Source of the DNA: Syntrophomonas zehnderi OL-4
Lineage (GTDB): Bacteria; Bacillota; Syntrophomonadia; Syntrophomonadales; Syntrophomonadaceae
Assembly (NCBI RefSeq): GCF_000983115.1
Contig: NZ_CGIH01000010.1
Location: 1-33,955 of the forward strand
DNA: 33,955 nucleotides
Reading direction: 5' to 3'
This document shows positions 8,609-17,036 of the stretch, piece after piece. The notes beneath the pieces are model-generated. The model was not told the DNA's origin. It worked only from the letters and a program-made list of their open reading frames with translations, and made no database searches. Both the position numbers and the translations under genes were made by a program. Numbering within the stretch: position 1 is the first letter of the stretch; the number at the start of each line of letters is the position of its first letter.

Positions 8609-10087
8609 CTAAATTATGATACAGATCAAGCCTCCGTTGCCTTCATTCACAATCCTTTGCAGAGTATCCTGCAACTTATGCTGGGCGTTTTCCGGCATAC
8701 GATGCAATTTGTTCTGTATCCCCTCCCGTACTAAATCATGCAGGGACTTGCCAAATATGTTTGATTCCCATATCTTGGTGGGATCTTCCTCAAATTCGTC
8801 CAGCATATAGCGAACTAATTCTTCGCATTGTTTTTCAGTACCTATAATGGGTGTAATCTCGGTTGTAATATCGGCTCGAATGATATGCAGGGACGGGGCT
8901 TTGGCTTTTAGCTTGACCCCAAAACGACTGCCTTGTTTGATTAGTTCTGGTTCTTCCAGAATCATTTCTTCCAGGCGAGGTGTAACTACCCCATAACCTG
9001 ATTCCTTTACCTCATCCAGCGCCGAGGATACTTTATCAAACTCTTTTTTGGCAACGCTTAGATCTTTCATCAGCCGCATGATATGGTGATTGCCCTCCAC
9101 CTCAAAACCGCTTACCTCACTTAAAGACTGATAGAAAAGGTGCTCGGGCACCGCAACCTCAATTGCCGCCACACCAGTTCCCAGATCCATTTCTTCCAGG
9201 CTTACATAACTGATGTTCTCGACATCGGATAGCTTTTCAATCGCGCCATCAATATCCCTTACTTTTTTAATACCGCTTAAAACATCTCGAATAGCGGTTT
9301 CCATTTCATCCCGCAGCCAGAAGTCTTCATCAAGCTCTTCTATCCACATTGGCAAACTGATATTTACCTCCTGCACTGGGAACTCGTATAATACTTCCTC
9401 CAAAATACTATAAATCTGTTCGATGGTCATATTGGCACTATCTACCGGAACCACGGTTACATCATATTTTCCTGTTAACTCCTCAGCCAGCTCCAGGGTA
9501 TCTTTATCATATGGATGAGTTGAGTTTAAGAGAATTATGAACGGTTTGTGCAGTTCCTTTAATTCACTTATTACCCGTTCCTCGGTTTCCACATAATTTT
9601 CCCTGGGTATATCACTTATGCTGCCATCTGTTACCATTACGATTCCAATCGTGGAATGGTCGGCAATAACCTTCCTGGTTCCTATTTCGGCCGCTTCTTC
9701 AAAAGGCACCTCATAGTCAAACCAGGGAGTTCTTACCATGCGCGGTTCGTCTTCTTCTTCGTAGCCCAAAGCACCATCTACAGCATATCCAACACAATCA
9801 ACCAGTCTGACTTTTAAAGACAGACCATTTTTAGTGTTGATTTCAACGGCTTCATTGGGTACAAATTTGGGTTCCGTAGTAGTAATGGTTCTGCCGGCAC
9901 CACTTTGAGGCAGTTCATCTTTGGCGCGTTCACGTTCATAGATGTCTTTTATATTGGGTAAGACCATCAGTTCCATGAACCTTTTAATAAACGTCGATTT
10001 GCCTGTTCTTACCGGGCCTACTACTCCCAAGTAGATATCGCCTCCGGTTCTTTCAGCGATATCATTTAAAATAGTGTTTTCTTCCAC
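8609..10087 (-). CDS. spoIVA: Stage IV sporulation protein A (spore coat morphogenetic ATPase)
   Basis: Coat basement-layer protein that polymerises on the forespore surface with ATP hydrolysis. It is 492 residues, exactly the length of the Bacillus subtilis protein. The N-terminal TRAFAC-type ATPase domain has the Walker A GPVRTGKST at residues 24-32, the TTTEPKF sensor segment and LVDCVGY for Walker B. The middle and C-terminal regions, through SGFEVEGNH and the terminal NEGNGGLICIII, match the family. GTG at 10087 is preceded by GGGAGGGAAG. It seems to be its own transcription unit, separated from gpsA by a terminator. Expression is expected in the mother cell under sigma-E, but I could not identify a sigma-E promoter with confidence. 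Confidence 0.96.
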   Translation of the reverse strand: MEENTILNDIAERTGGDIYLGVVGPVRTGKSTFIKRFMELMVLPNIKDIYERERAKDELPQSGAGRTITTTEPKFVPNEAVEINTKNGLSLKVRLVDCVGYAVDGALGYEEEDEPRMVRTPWFDYEVPFEEAAEIGTRKVIADHSTIGIVMVTDGSISDIPRENYVETEERVISELKELHKPFIILLNSTHPYDKDTLELAEELTGKYDVTVVPVDSANMTIEQIYSILEEVLYEFPVQEVNISLPMWIEELDEDFWLRDEMETAIRDVLSGIKKVRDIDGAIEKLSDVENISYVSLEEMDLGTGVAAIEVAVPEHLFYQSLSEVSGFEVEGNHHIMRLMKDLSVAKKEFDKVSSALDEVKESGYGVVTPRLEEMILEEPELIKQGSRFGVKLKAKAPSLHIIRADITTEITPIIGTEKQCEELVRYMLDEFEEDPTKIWESNIFGKSLHDLVREGIQNKLHRMPENAQHKLQDTLQRIVNEGNGGLICIII

Positions 10088-10218
10088 TTCTCATCTTCCC
10101 TCCCTCGGATATAGACTTAAAAGGCACCCTTTTCGTTGGTGGATACCCCTTTTCAACAGACACTCGGGTTATAACAGTATAAATATATTTATATTGAATC
10201 GGTAATATAACCATAAAA

Positions 10219-10250
10219 GAAAAAAAGTGTGGTTTTTATCACACTTTTTA
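10219..10250 (-). terminator. Rho-independent terminator after gpsA
   Basis: On the minus strand AAAGTGTG and CACACTTT form an 8-bp stem around ATAAAAAC, followed by a T-rich tail. It is about 45 bases beyond the gpsA stop and ends the DUF512-der-plsY-gpsA run before spoIVA. The stem is nearly symmetrical and could work on both strands. Confidence 0.8.
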
Positions 10251-10292
10251 CCAATTGAGCTTTTTAACTGTCAGCCAAAGGATCTTAGAAGT

Positions 10293-11324
10293 TTACCAAT
10301 CTATATTCTGAGTTACGGTCTCTTCCATCTCATGTTTTTTCTGACGTTTCATTAGTTTTTCTACCTCATGACGAGGATTCCGACCTTCATATAAAACCCT
10401 ATAGCAAGCTGTAGTAATCGGCATATCTATATTCATCCTGGTCGCCAAATGATGAACCACCCGGGTGGTATAGGCGCCTTCTACAACCATGCCAATATTT
10501 TGCATGGTCTGTTCAAGGGTTTGTCCCTGACCGATCATTTCTCCGGCCCGCCGGTTACGGGAATGCTGACTCGAACAGGTAACCACCAGATCTCCGATAC
10601 CACTAAGCCCGTAAAAGGTACGTTGATCGCCGCCCATAGCCACACCCATTCTGGTCATTTCTGCTAAACCGCGAGTCATAAGGGCGGCAGCAGTGTTATC
10701 TCCATATTCCAAGCCATACAGAATTCCCGTAGCCAGCGCAATGATGTTCTTCAATGCACCTCCCAGTTCTACACCGGATACATCCGGATTTGTATATACC
10801 CTGAAATTACCGGACATAAAGGTATTCTGAACTAAAAAAGCGGTTTCTTTATTATACGCTGCCACCGTCACGGCCGTAGGGATCTGACGACCAACCTCTT
10901 CGGCGTGGCTGGGGCCGGATAAAACAGCATATCCGGGTAAATATTCAGCTCCCAATACTTCTTGAACTACCTGGCTCATACGTAAACCACTTGATAATTC
11001 CAGGCCTTTAGCGGTATTTACCAATCGGGTGTTCGTTGTTAGATAAGGCTGGACAGACCCCAGAACATCCCGAAGCGCTTGGGAAGGCACGGCTAATACA
11101 ACCATATCGGTATTTTTCAGGGCTTTTTGCAGATCGGTTTCTGGATAAACCCTATCAGGCAGCTTCACTCCCGGAAGGAAATGTTGGTTTTCCCCCTTTT
11201 CTTTAATTTGATCAATGTCATCTTCAGGTCTTCCCCACAGGGTAACCCGGTAATGTTTTAAAGCCAAGTGAATAGCAAGTGCCGTACCCCAACTGCCAGC
11301 CCCCAATATACAAACCTTTTTCAC
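10293..11324 (-). CDS. gpsA: Glycerol-3-phosphate dehydrogenase [NAD(P)+]
   Basis: Reduces dihydroxyacetone phosphate to sn-glycerol 3-phosphate, the backbone for phospholipids; the product is used by PlsY, encoded just upstream. The Rossmann motif LGAGSWGTALA starts at residue 7, and GGALKNIIALATGI carries the catalytic lysine. GLAEMTRMGVAMGG and SGIGDLVVTC are typical C-domain motifs. I chose GTG 11324 since TATGGAGG lies six bases before it and the protein then begins MKKVCILGAG; the upstream ATG has no such site. The result is 343 aa, normal for GpsA. It starts 20 bases after plsY ends. Confidence 0.95.
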   Translation of the reverse strand: MKKVCILGAGSWGTALAIHLALKHYRVTLWGRPEDDIDQIKEKGENQHFLPGVKLPDRVYPETDLQKALKNTDMVVLAVPSQALRDVLGSVQPYLTTNTRLVNTAKGLELSSGLRMSQVVQEVLGAEYLPGYAVLSGPSHAEEVGRQIPTAVTVAAYNKETAFLVQNTFMSGNFRVYTNPDVSGVELGGALKNIIALATGILYGLEYGDNTAAALMTRGLAEMTRMGVAMGGDQRTFYGLSGIGDLVVTCSSQHSRNRRAGEMIGQGQTLEQTMQNIGMVVEGAYTTRVVHHLATRMNIDMPITTACYRVLYEGRNPRHEVEKLMKRQKKHEMEETVTQNIDW

Positions 11325-11344
11325 AATAATCCTCCATACCTGTT

Positions 11345-11935
11345 TCATTCAGTCGTTTTGCCAATCTTCATCTCGGAACCGCTTAAGAGACGTTTTATAT
11401 TTTCCCAGTGCTTAAATATAACCAGCCCAGCCATTACGGCACCCATTACCAAAATGGCCAAAGGTTTATGGTAGAGCGCCATCCAAAAAGGAAGCAAGGC
11501 TGCAACCAATATCGAACCTAAAGATACATAACGGCTAATAGCCACGACAATAATAAAGATAACCAGCGATATCAGCGCCCCCTGGGGAAAAAGATACAAA
11601 ACTATCCCTGCAGAGGTGGCCACGCCTTTTCCGCCTTTAAATCCCAGATACACCGGCCAACAATGTCCTATCACCGCCGCAACTGAGCATAAAGCCGCCA
11701 GTAATTCACCGCCAAAATGCATACCCAGCCAAGCTGCCAGTATCCCTTTTAACACATCCCCTGTAAAAGAAGCTAACGCCACCTGTTTACCGGCAGTCCT
11801 TAAAACATTGGTAGACCCAACGTTACCGCTTCCTTCTTCCCGTATATCAATATCCAAAAACCAATGGGCAAAAATATAGGAAAAAGGAATGGCTCCTGCC
11901 AAATACGATACCATCAACAGCAAAACCGTCTGCAT
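11345..11935 (-). CDS. plsY: Glycerol-3-phosphate acyltransferase
   Basis: Integral membrane enzyme transferring an acyl group from acyl phosphate to glycerol 3-phosphate, giving lysophosphatidate. The 196 aa contain about five membrane segments. The three PlsY loop motifs are visible: GSGNVGSTNVLRTAGK near residue 36, LGFKGGKGVATSAG near 97, and the C-terminal FKHWENIKRLLSGSE. The start ATG has GGGAGGGAGT upstream. It lies between der (117-base gap) and gpsA (20 bases), which supplies its substrate. A separate plsC at 23880-24470 would do the next acylation. Confidence 0.95.
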   Translation of the reverse strand: MQTVLLLMVSYLAGAIPFSYIFAHWFLDIDIREEGSGNVGSTNVLRTAGKQVALASFTGDVLKGILAAWLGMHFGGELLAALCSVAAVIGHCWPVYLGFKGGKGVATSAGIVLYLFPQGALISLVIFIIVVAISRYVSLGSILVAALLPFWMALYHKPLAILVMGAVMAGLVIFKHWENIKRLLSGSEMKIGKTTE

Positions 11936-12052
11936 ATTACTCCCTCCCCGGCGTAATACTCCCCTTGTTAATCACATCAGCTACTACCTGATCGGAAATC
12001 TTGTAAATCCTGTTAATTCGCGTAAACCGTACCTATTATCTATTAATATTTA

Positions 12053-13375
12053 TTAATCTTTTGCCTCGCGCTTGCGCAGGATTAGGCTTATGGGGGTTCC
12101 CTCAAATCCAAAATTGCTGCGCAGAGTATTCTCCAAATAGCGCAGGTAAGAAAAATGTATCTGCTCCGGGTTATTAGCAAATAAAACAAAGGTTGGGGGT
12201 GCTGTGCGAACCTGGGTGCAGTAGTAGATTTTTAACCTGCGGCCTCCGCCTCCTGGAAGCGGATTAAGCAGCATAGCTTCACTGATTACCTTATTCAGCT
12301 CCGAAGTACTGATACGCCGATGATGTTGTTCGGCTACAAAATCAGCCAGTTCCAATATCTTATAAATCCTCTTCTTGGTCAAGGCGGAAACATAGAGGAT
12401 AGGGCTATAAGAAATAAACTTCAAGTCTTCCCGAATTTCTTTATCAAATTTGTTCATGGTATACTCGTCTTTTTCAACCAGATCCCATTTGTTGACTACT
12501 ATAATATTGGCTTTTCCTTGTTCATGAACGTAGCCGGCTATCCTTTGATCCTGTTCATTTACGCCGGCGGTAGCATCCAGCATAATAATCACAACATCAG
12601 CCCGTTCCACACTCTTTAATGATCTTACCACACTGTACCTTTCCGCGGGTTCCTTAATACGCGATTTCTTTCTGATGCCCGCGGTGTCAATTAATATGTA
12701 CTGATTGCCGTCAAACTTGAAAGGAGTATCAATGGCATCCCGGGTGGTGCCGGGCACATCGCTGACAATAACCCGTTCTTCACCTAAAAGGGAATTAACC
12801 AAGGACGATTTACCCACATTAGGCCGCCCTACTATCGCTATTTTTATTGCATCTTCATCCTCCTGATAAGCAGACTGGGGGGCAAAATGGGCAATAATCG
12901 CATCCAGCAGATCGTTAGTATTCCTGCCGTGCATGGCTGATACCGGGATAGGTTCACCCAACCCCAGGTTGTAAAACTCATAAAACTCTAGTTGTTTATC
13001 GAAATTTTCTACTTTGTTGGCAGCCAATACCACCGGTTTTTGGCTCTTGCGCAGGATAGATGCGACCTGTTCGTCTTCATGGGTAACACCATCTTTGGTA
13101 TCAACCACAAATACGATCACATCGGCTTCATCTATAGCCAATTGCGCCTGCCATTTTACCTCCCGGGCAAATAGCTCGCCATCATCAAAACGGATACCGC
13201 CGGTATCAATTATCATGAATTCACGCCCCAACCATTCGGCACTTTCATAAAGACGATCCCGGGTAATCCCAGGCATATCCTCAACAATCGCTTTACGTCT
13301 GCCTGCCAAACGATTAAAAAGAGTTGATTTGCCAACATTGGGCCTGCCTACAATTGCAACCACAGGTTTTGACAT
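12053..13375 (-). CDS. der: Ribosome biogenesis GTPase Der (EngA)
   Basis: Tandem-GTPase factor for 50S subunit assembly. The 440-residue product has two G domains: the first starts [12 protein letters not shown] at residue 9 with DTGGI and NKVE; the second has [12 protein letters not shown] near residue 185 with [10 protein letters not shown] and NKWD. The KH-like C-terminal domain ends with [19 protein letters not shown], the usual Der tail. ATG 13375 has GGTGGAGG eight bases upstream; the alternative start 11 codons earlier precedes this site and is unlikely. It follows the DUF512 gene and precedes plsY, a common arrangement in Clostridia. Confidence 0.97.
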   Translation of the reverse strand: MSKPVVAIVGRPNVGKSTLFNRLAGRRKAIVEDMPGITRDRLYESAEWLGREFMIIDTGGIRFDDGELFAREVKWQAQLAIDEADVIVFVVDTKDGVTHEDEQVASILRKSQKPVVLAANKVENFDKQLEFYEFYNLGLGEPIPVSAMHGRNTNDLLDAIIAHFAPQSAYQEDEDAIKIAIVGRPNVGKSSLVNSLLGEERVIVSDVPGTTRDAIDTPFKFDGNQYILIDTAGIRKKSRIKEPAERYSVVRSLKSVERADVVIIMLDATAGVNEQDQRIAGYVHEQGKANIIVVNKWDLVEKDEYTMNKFDKEIREDLKFISYSPILYVSALTKKRIYKILELADFVAEQHHRRISTSELNKVISEAMLLNPLPGGGGRRLKIYYCTQVRTAPPTFVLFANNPEQIHFSYLRYLENTLRSNFGFEGTPISLILRKREAKD

Positions 13376-13603
13376 AGCATTTCCTCCACCAAGATTAGAA
13401 ATAGACACGGGTAGCTCTGTGCGGCAACATTATTAGCGACCCGCACTCAGCAGGAGCAGTTTACCGCAAAACCGGTTCCTGTTTGGTTTGAGTGCCGGAA
13501 ACATCAGTAGTACACAAAAGATGATTTGTTTGGATTCTTTAGATACCGGGCCTGATGCCCAAGGGCTGACACTGGTTTTAAAATTTTATCCTATGCAGAG
13601 TCA

Positions 13604-14905
13604 TTACCTGCCTAAGATTTTATTAATCAGATCTTCGGCTGTGCCGTCTACGACATCAATCTTAGCCCTGCTGCTCTCCCTTATGTCTTGTATCGTAATA
13701 TCATCCAGCAAGGTTTCCTGGCCATCCCGCAGTAAAACCTCAGGGATTAATACTACATTGCCTTTATAAGTTTGCCCTAGAGCATCAATAATATCTCTGC
13801 CGGTCAACAATCCCGCCACACTGATCGCACCACCAAAAAAGCGGTTCTCAACCGGCAGTAGTTTTAGATTAAGGCCGGATATCGTGCTTAAACGAGCCTG
13901 AATAAGTTCCAGTACCGGTGCCGCAGATAGACCGGTAATGATAATTACTTCCCGTTTTTCTATGGCAGACGGCAAAGAGGGGATAATCTGTTCAAATTCT
14001 TCCAACAGCAAACGGGATAAACCTATACCGTTTTCAAGCTGGCAGTAATCATCGTAATACTCATCCGGGGGCAGATCCATTTGGGCGCGCAGGTAAAACT
14101 CATCGGCCAGATAAACAAAACCCTGTCCCGTTTGGCGACGGAATCTCTGCTGATATCGATCGATTGTTTTAATAAGCTGCTTAGCCTGCTGTCTGCTGAC
14201 CGGCTTTAATTCGGGCAACTTCTCGCGGTATCCGGTTAGCCCCACCGGAACGATACCTACCGACTGAACCGCAGGATAATATTCGGCCAACTCTGTGATA
14301 GTCTGATTTAGTACCTGTCCATCATTTACACCCGGACAAAGGACGATCTGGGTATGTACTTGTATGCCGGCTTCTTTAAGTCGGGCCAGATCAGCCTTGA
14401 TTCCGGCGGCGCGTGGGTTTTGCAGCATTTGAGAGCGCAGTTCCCCTTGGGTGCAATGTACGGAAATATAAAGCGGGCTTAAGCGCATTTTAATAATTTT
14501 TCGCCAATCGTCTTCACTTAAATTGGTCAAGGTTATATAATTGCCATACAGAAACGAATAACGATAATCATCATCTTTAACATATAAGGTCTTGCGCATC
14601 TTACGCGGCAATTGATCTACAAAACAAAAAATACAACGGTTGCTACAGGCTTTCATTTGGTCAAAAACAATCCCCTCAAATTCCAGACCCAGATCCTCAT
14701 CATAATCCTTTTCAATTTCCAAAGACCAGATCTCCTGATTGCTTTTCATTATTTCCACCTGCAAGCAATCATCCTGGGCATAGTACTGATAATCCAGGAT
14801 ATCATTTATGGGTTGATTATTGATGGACAACAATATATCCCCAGCCTCAATCTCCATTTCTGCCCCGACACTATTCGCCCTGACGTTTTTAATTTCAACT
14901 GTCAC
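13604..14905 (-). CDS. DUF512 family protein (PDZ + radical SAM-like)
   Basis: Conserved protein frequently encoded next to der. The first ~45 residues resemble a PDZ fold (MEIEAGDILLSINNQP). A radical-SAM-like cluster motif follows, Cys87, Cys91 and Cys94 in ACSNRCIFCFVDQLP, likely holding a [4Fe-4S] cluster with S-adenosylmethionine. The C-terminal DUF512 domain includes LADEFYLRA and ends near GTAEDLINKILG. The reaction is unknown. GTG 14905 is placed ten bases after GGAGG; a TTG two codons upstream is the alternative, since spacing does not decide between them. Predicted size is 433 aa. The product starts about 70 bases beyond the long hairpin that ends the DUF3189 run. Confidence 0.85.
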   Translation of the reverse strand: MTVEIKNVRANSVGAEMEIEAGDILLSINNQPINDILDYQYYAQDDCLQVEIMKSNQEIWSLEIEKDYDEDLGLEFEGIVFDQMKACSNRCIFCFVDQLPRKMRKTLYVKDDDYRYSFLYGNYITLTNLSEDDWRKIIKMRLSPLYISVHCTQGELRSQMLQNPRAAGIKADLARLKEAGIQVHTQIVLCPGVNDGQVLNQTITELAEYYPAVQSVGIVPVGLTGYREKLPELKPVSRQQAKQLIKTIDRYQQRFRRQTGQGFVYLADEFYLRAQMDLPPDEYYDDYCQLENGIGLSRLLLEEFEQIIPSLPSAIEKREVIIITGLSAAPVLELIQARLSTISGLNLKLLPVENRFFGGAISVAGLLTGRDIIDALGQTYKGNVVLIPEVLLRDGQETLLDDITIQDIRESSRAKIDVVDGTAEDLINKILGR

Positions 14906-14979
14906 CCTCAATTCTCCTCCCTGGAGATATAAAAATCCATTCCCCATTATCCATCAAAACCGCGGTTTAAGCAACCTTA

Positions 14980-15017
14980 ATAGGCTTCGAAAGGGGATAT
15001 CCCCTGTCGAAGCCTAT
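14980..15017 (-). terminator. Long near-perfect hairpin after the DUF3189 genes
   Basis: ATAGGCTTCGA (14980-14990) pairs perfectly with TCGAAGCCTAT (15007-15017). Inside it, GGGGATATCCCC (14993-15004) is itself a palindrome, so 38 bases form one stem with a single mismatch and a very small loop. It starts 3 bases after the upstream stop codon. There is no T run on either strand, so it may be an RNA-stability or processing element and not a simple terminator. Confidence 0.55.
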
Positions 15018-15019
15018 AC

Positions 15020-15442
15020 TTAAGTAAATTGTGGAAGTTGAGCCTGTATCGATGGCAAGTCCTTTTTTAATAACTTAATTATCAACGCAATGCTTAAAGG
15101 CCTTAAGGCACGCCATCGGGAAACCTGTTGCAGAAATGAAATCGAACCCTGGGATCGGATCAAAATCGGTATTACCAGCAGATCATCCGCACTGGCTCCT
15201 AAAATGGTTACTAATTGTTCCAGGCATTTTTGTACCATTCCTACGTCTGAACCTACTCCCAGGGCATAAATACGGTTGCCGTAATTGTCTATCCCCATAA
15301 ACAACGGCTGGCCGCTCTGCTCCATATTATAATCACCGAAACAAGGCAGTTGCTTATAATCCGTGGGTATGGTATCCATATGCAGATTAGCCGCCAGGAC
15401 GGTTTGATACACACCGCTGGAACCTATAAAAAGTATATTCAT
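15020..15442 (-). CDS. DUF3189 family protein (second copy)
   Basis: 140 residues of unknown function, paralogous to the gene just upstream. It shares the opening pattern (MNILFIGSSGVYQTVLAANLH versus MKIIYHCYGGSHSSVTAAALH), the LPxFGDYN/ALPYYDKTN strand, and the GIDNYGNRIYALG/GRDDMENEIYVLG segment, then VQKCLEQLV and a helical C-terminus. The copy has diverged strongly after residue 95. No signal peptide or membrane segment is obvious. AGAGG lies eight bases before ATG 15442. It is the last gene of the SpoIIP-YIEGIA run, so a sporulation role is a guess from context only. Confidence 0.7.
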   Translation of the reverse strand: MNILFIGSSGVYQTVLAANLHMDTIPTDYKQLPCFGDYNMEQSGQPLFMGIDNYGNRIYALGVGSDVGMVQKCLEQLVTILGASADDLLVIPILIRSQGSISFLQQVSRWRALRPLSIALIIKLLKKDLPSIQAQLPQFT

Positions 15443-15452
15443 GGAAAAACCT

Positions 15453-15920
15453 CTAAACTTGTTTACTGTTAATAACCCGTAAGCGGGTTGCTTCTACAAG
15501 TCTGGTCATATGTTCAAAGGCTTTTCGGGTTCCCCAGATTACCACCGGCCGTCCTAGCAAGGGAATATTTATTCGGCGGGAAGTAAAACCACCAATTTTC
15601 ATGCTCCAATTAACATGTTTCATGACGTTTACCACCACAAGCTGATCCTCTTGGTTAATTATTTTAGCCACACCCATCAGTATATGATTAAATCTATTAC
15701 CCAGGCTTTTTTTGCCCAGAACATAGATTTCATTTTCCATATCATCCCGGCCCATAAAACGTATGCTGCCAAAATCACTATCATTGGTTTTATCATAGTA
15801 AGGCAGAGCCATTAATTCTTCATAGTTCGGCAACTTATCTTTATCAAGCCAGCCTAAATGCAAGGCTGCCGCCGTAACAGAAGAATGCGAACCACCGTAA
15901 CAATGATAGATAATTTTCAT
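15453..15920 (-). CDS. DUF3189 family protein (first copy)
   Basis: 155-residue protein of unknown function. The start MKIIYHCYGGSHSSVTAAALH, then GSIRFMGRDDMENEIYVLG and VVNVMKHVNWSMKIGGFTSR, match the DUF3189 family, which occurs in spore-forming Clostridia and often near YIEGIA genes. The glycine-rich N-terminal strand-loop resembles a nucleotide-binding P-loop region but lacks a GKS/T. The ATG has AAAGGATT upstream. It lies between the YIEGIA capping subunit (22-base gap) and the second DUF3189 gene (10 bases). The pair probably arose by duplication. Confidence 0.8.
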   Translation of the reverse strand: MKIIYHCYGGSHSSVTAAALHLGWLDKDKLPNYEELMALPYYDKTNDSDFGSIRFMGRDDMENEIYVLGKKSLGNRFNHILMGVAKIINQEDQLVVVNVMKHVNWSMKIGGFTSRRINIPLLGRPVVIWGTRKAFEHMTRLVEATRLRVINSKQV

Positions 15921-15942
15921 TTTATTTTATAATCCTTTCGCC

Positions 15943-16140
15943 TCAATGCTTGACAATAATGTAGACCCCATTTTCCAGATCATGCGCAACCCCGCCCATT
16001 ATACGGGATAATAACAGGCAGAGACGCTCTTGTTCTTCAGCATTTTTAGCCAGAAAAACCGGGCTGTCACCGCTGCTGACTTTTTCTTCATCCATCGCCA
16101 CCACCGCCACGATAGTATCATTATCAATATTATTATCCAC
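15943..16140 (-). CDS. Small capping-complex subunit for YIEGIA
   Basis: 65-residue soluble protein. Its IVAVVAMDEEKVSSGDSPVFLAKNAEEQERL segment and the closing AHDLENGVYIIVKH fit the family annotated as the capping complex subunit for YIEGIA, a small acidic partner always encoded beside a YIEGIA membrane protein. GTG 16140 lies 4 bases after the YIEGIA stop, so the two are probably translated together. Mechanism is not known. Confidence 0.8.
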   Translation of the reverse strand: MDNNIDNDTIVAVVAMDEEKVSSGDSPVFLAKNAEEQERLCLLLSRIMGGVAHDLENGVYIIVKH

Positions 16141-16144
16141 TTTA

Positions 16145-17035
16145 CTAATCAGCCGCCTTTCTGCCTGCCAGGCTGCTCAGGACAGTAGCCTGAGAGGTTT
16201 CTAAAACCGGCACCCTTTTGATAACCGCAATGACGGATTCAATATCCGGTTCATTGGCCACAATAAAGAAGGCCAAATATCCTTTGTCAACATGTTTGCG
16301 AGCCATAGGCATCAATTCCGGTTCAGAAATGTCTACTTTTGATCCCAGAATCGAAACCACATCATGAATCATGGCCATACGCTGACCAGGGCTATCGATT
16401 GTCAAACGGGCGTTATCATCATGGGGATGAATTATTATACCTAAACCCTCAGCCAATATCTTCTCCCGGGTAGCGGGAAGGCCGACATTCATTATCACAA
16501 CATCCTCCACCATTAACAGCGAGCCGGAAAAATGCAGCTTTCCCTGTTTGAAATCAGCTATATCACCCATCTTAGCTCCCGCCATTAATTTTAAGGATAG
16601 TAAAATGCACACCAAAGCAACCGCGATTCCATATGGCCAGCCCCAGATTTGAGTTGCGCCGCTGCTTAAAAGAGCCGCCAGGATAACCAGGTAATTTCTA
16701 GCTTCAAAAACCTTGGCGATACCTTCTATATAATCCGTGCCGCGTTTAATTATTTTGGTCTCTTCCAACTTGCCCAGGCTTTCCCGTTCCATGTTGCGGA
16801 TTTCACGAAAATGCTGGGCTGCCAAGGCCAAAAATGTTATAGCCACATAATCCGGTTTGGCCAGAGCAGGAACCGCCACCGCCCCTAATCCGGCGGCAAT
16901 GAATCCCATAGTTAAATGGGTCAGGTGCCCATGAGGATAAGTTGGATAATTCCGGTAATCATTTCTAAGCATTACCCATCTATCCACAAAACCCGTTAAA
17001 ACTCCAATTAAAATTACTACTCCGTAATCTTGCAT
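16145..17035 (-). CDS. YIEGIA family membrane protein
   Basis: 296-residue membrane protein named after its conserved YIEGIA motif, which appears at about residues 103-108 in GTDYIEGIAKVFEARNYL. Hydrophobic segments occur near residues 5-20, 42-60, 117-125 and 132-152. The C-terminal half, after GSLLMVEDVVIMNVG, looks cytoplasmic and ends near VPVLETSQATVLSSLAGRK. Function is unknown; the family tracks with endospore formation and travels with the small capping subunit encoded 4 bases downstream. The ATG is one base after the spoIIP stop with no good ribosome binding site, which suggests translational coupling. Confidence 0.85.
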   Translation of the reverse strand: MQDYGVVILIGVLTGFVDRWVMLRNDYRNYPTYPHGHLTHLTMGFIAAGLGAVAVPALAKPDYVAITFLALAAQHFREIRNMERESLGKLEETKIIKRGTDYIEGIAKVFEARNYLVILAALLSSGATQIWGWPYGIAVALVCILLSLKLMAGAKMGDIADFKQGKLHFSGSLLMVEDVVIMNVGLPATREKILAEGLGIIIHPHDDNARLTIDSPGQRMAMIHDVVSILGSKVDISEPELMPMARKHVDKGYLAFFIVANEPDIESVIAVIKRVPVLETSQATVLSSLAGRKAAD

Positions 17036-17036
17036 A

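Noticed and set aside
10088-10210. Sigma-E promoter for spoIVA
   Set aside because: A TATACTGT box resembles a sigma-E -10, but no -35 lies at 13-15 bases, so I do not call it.
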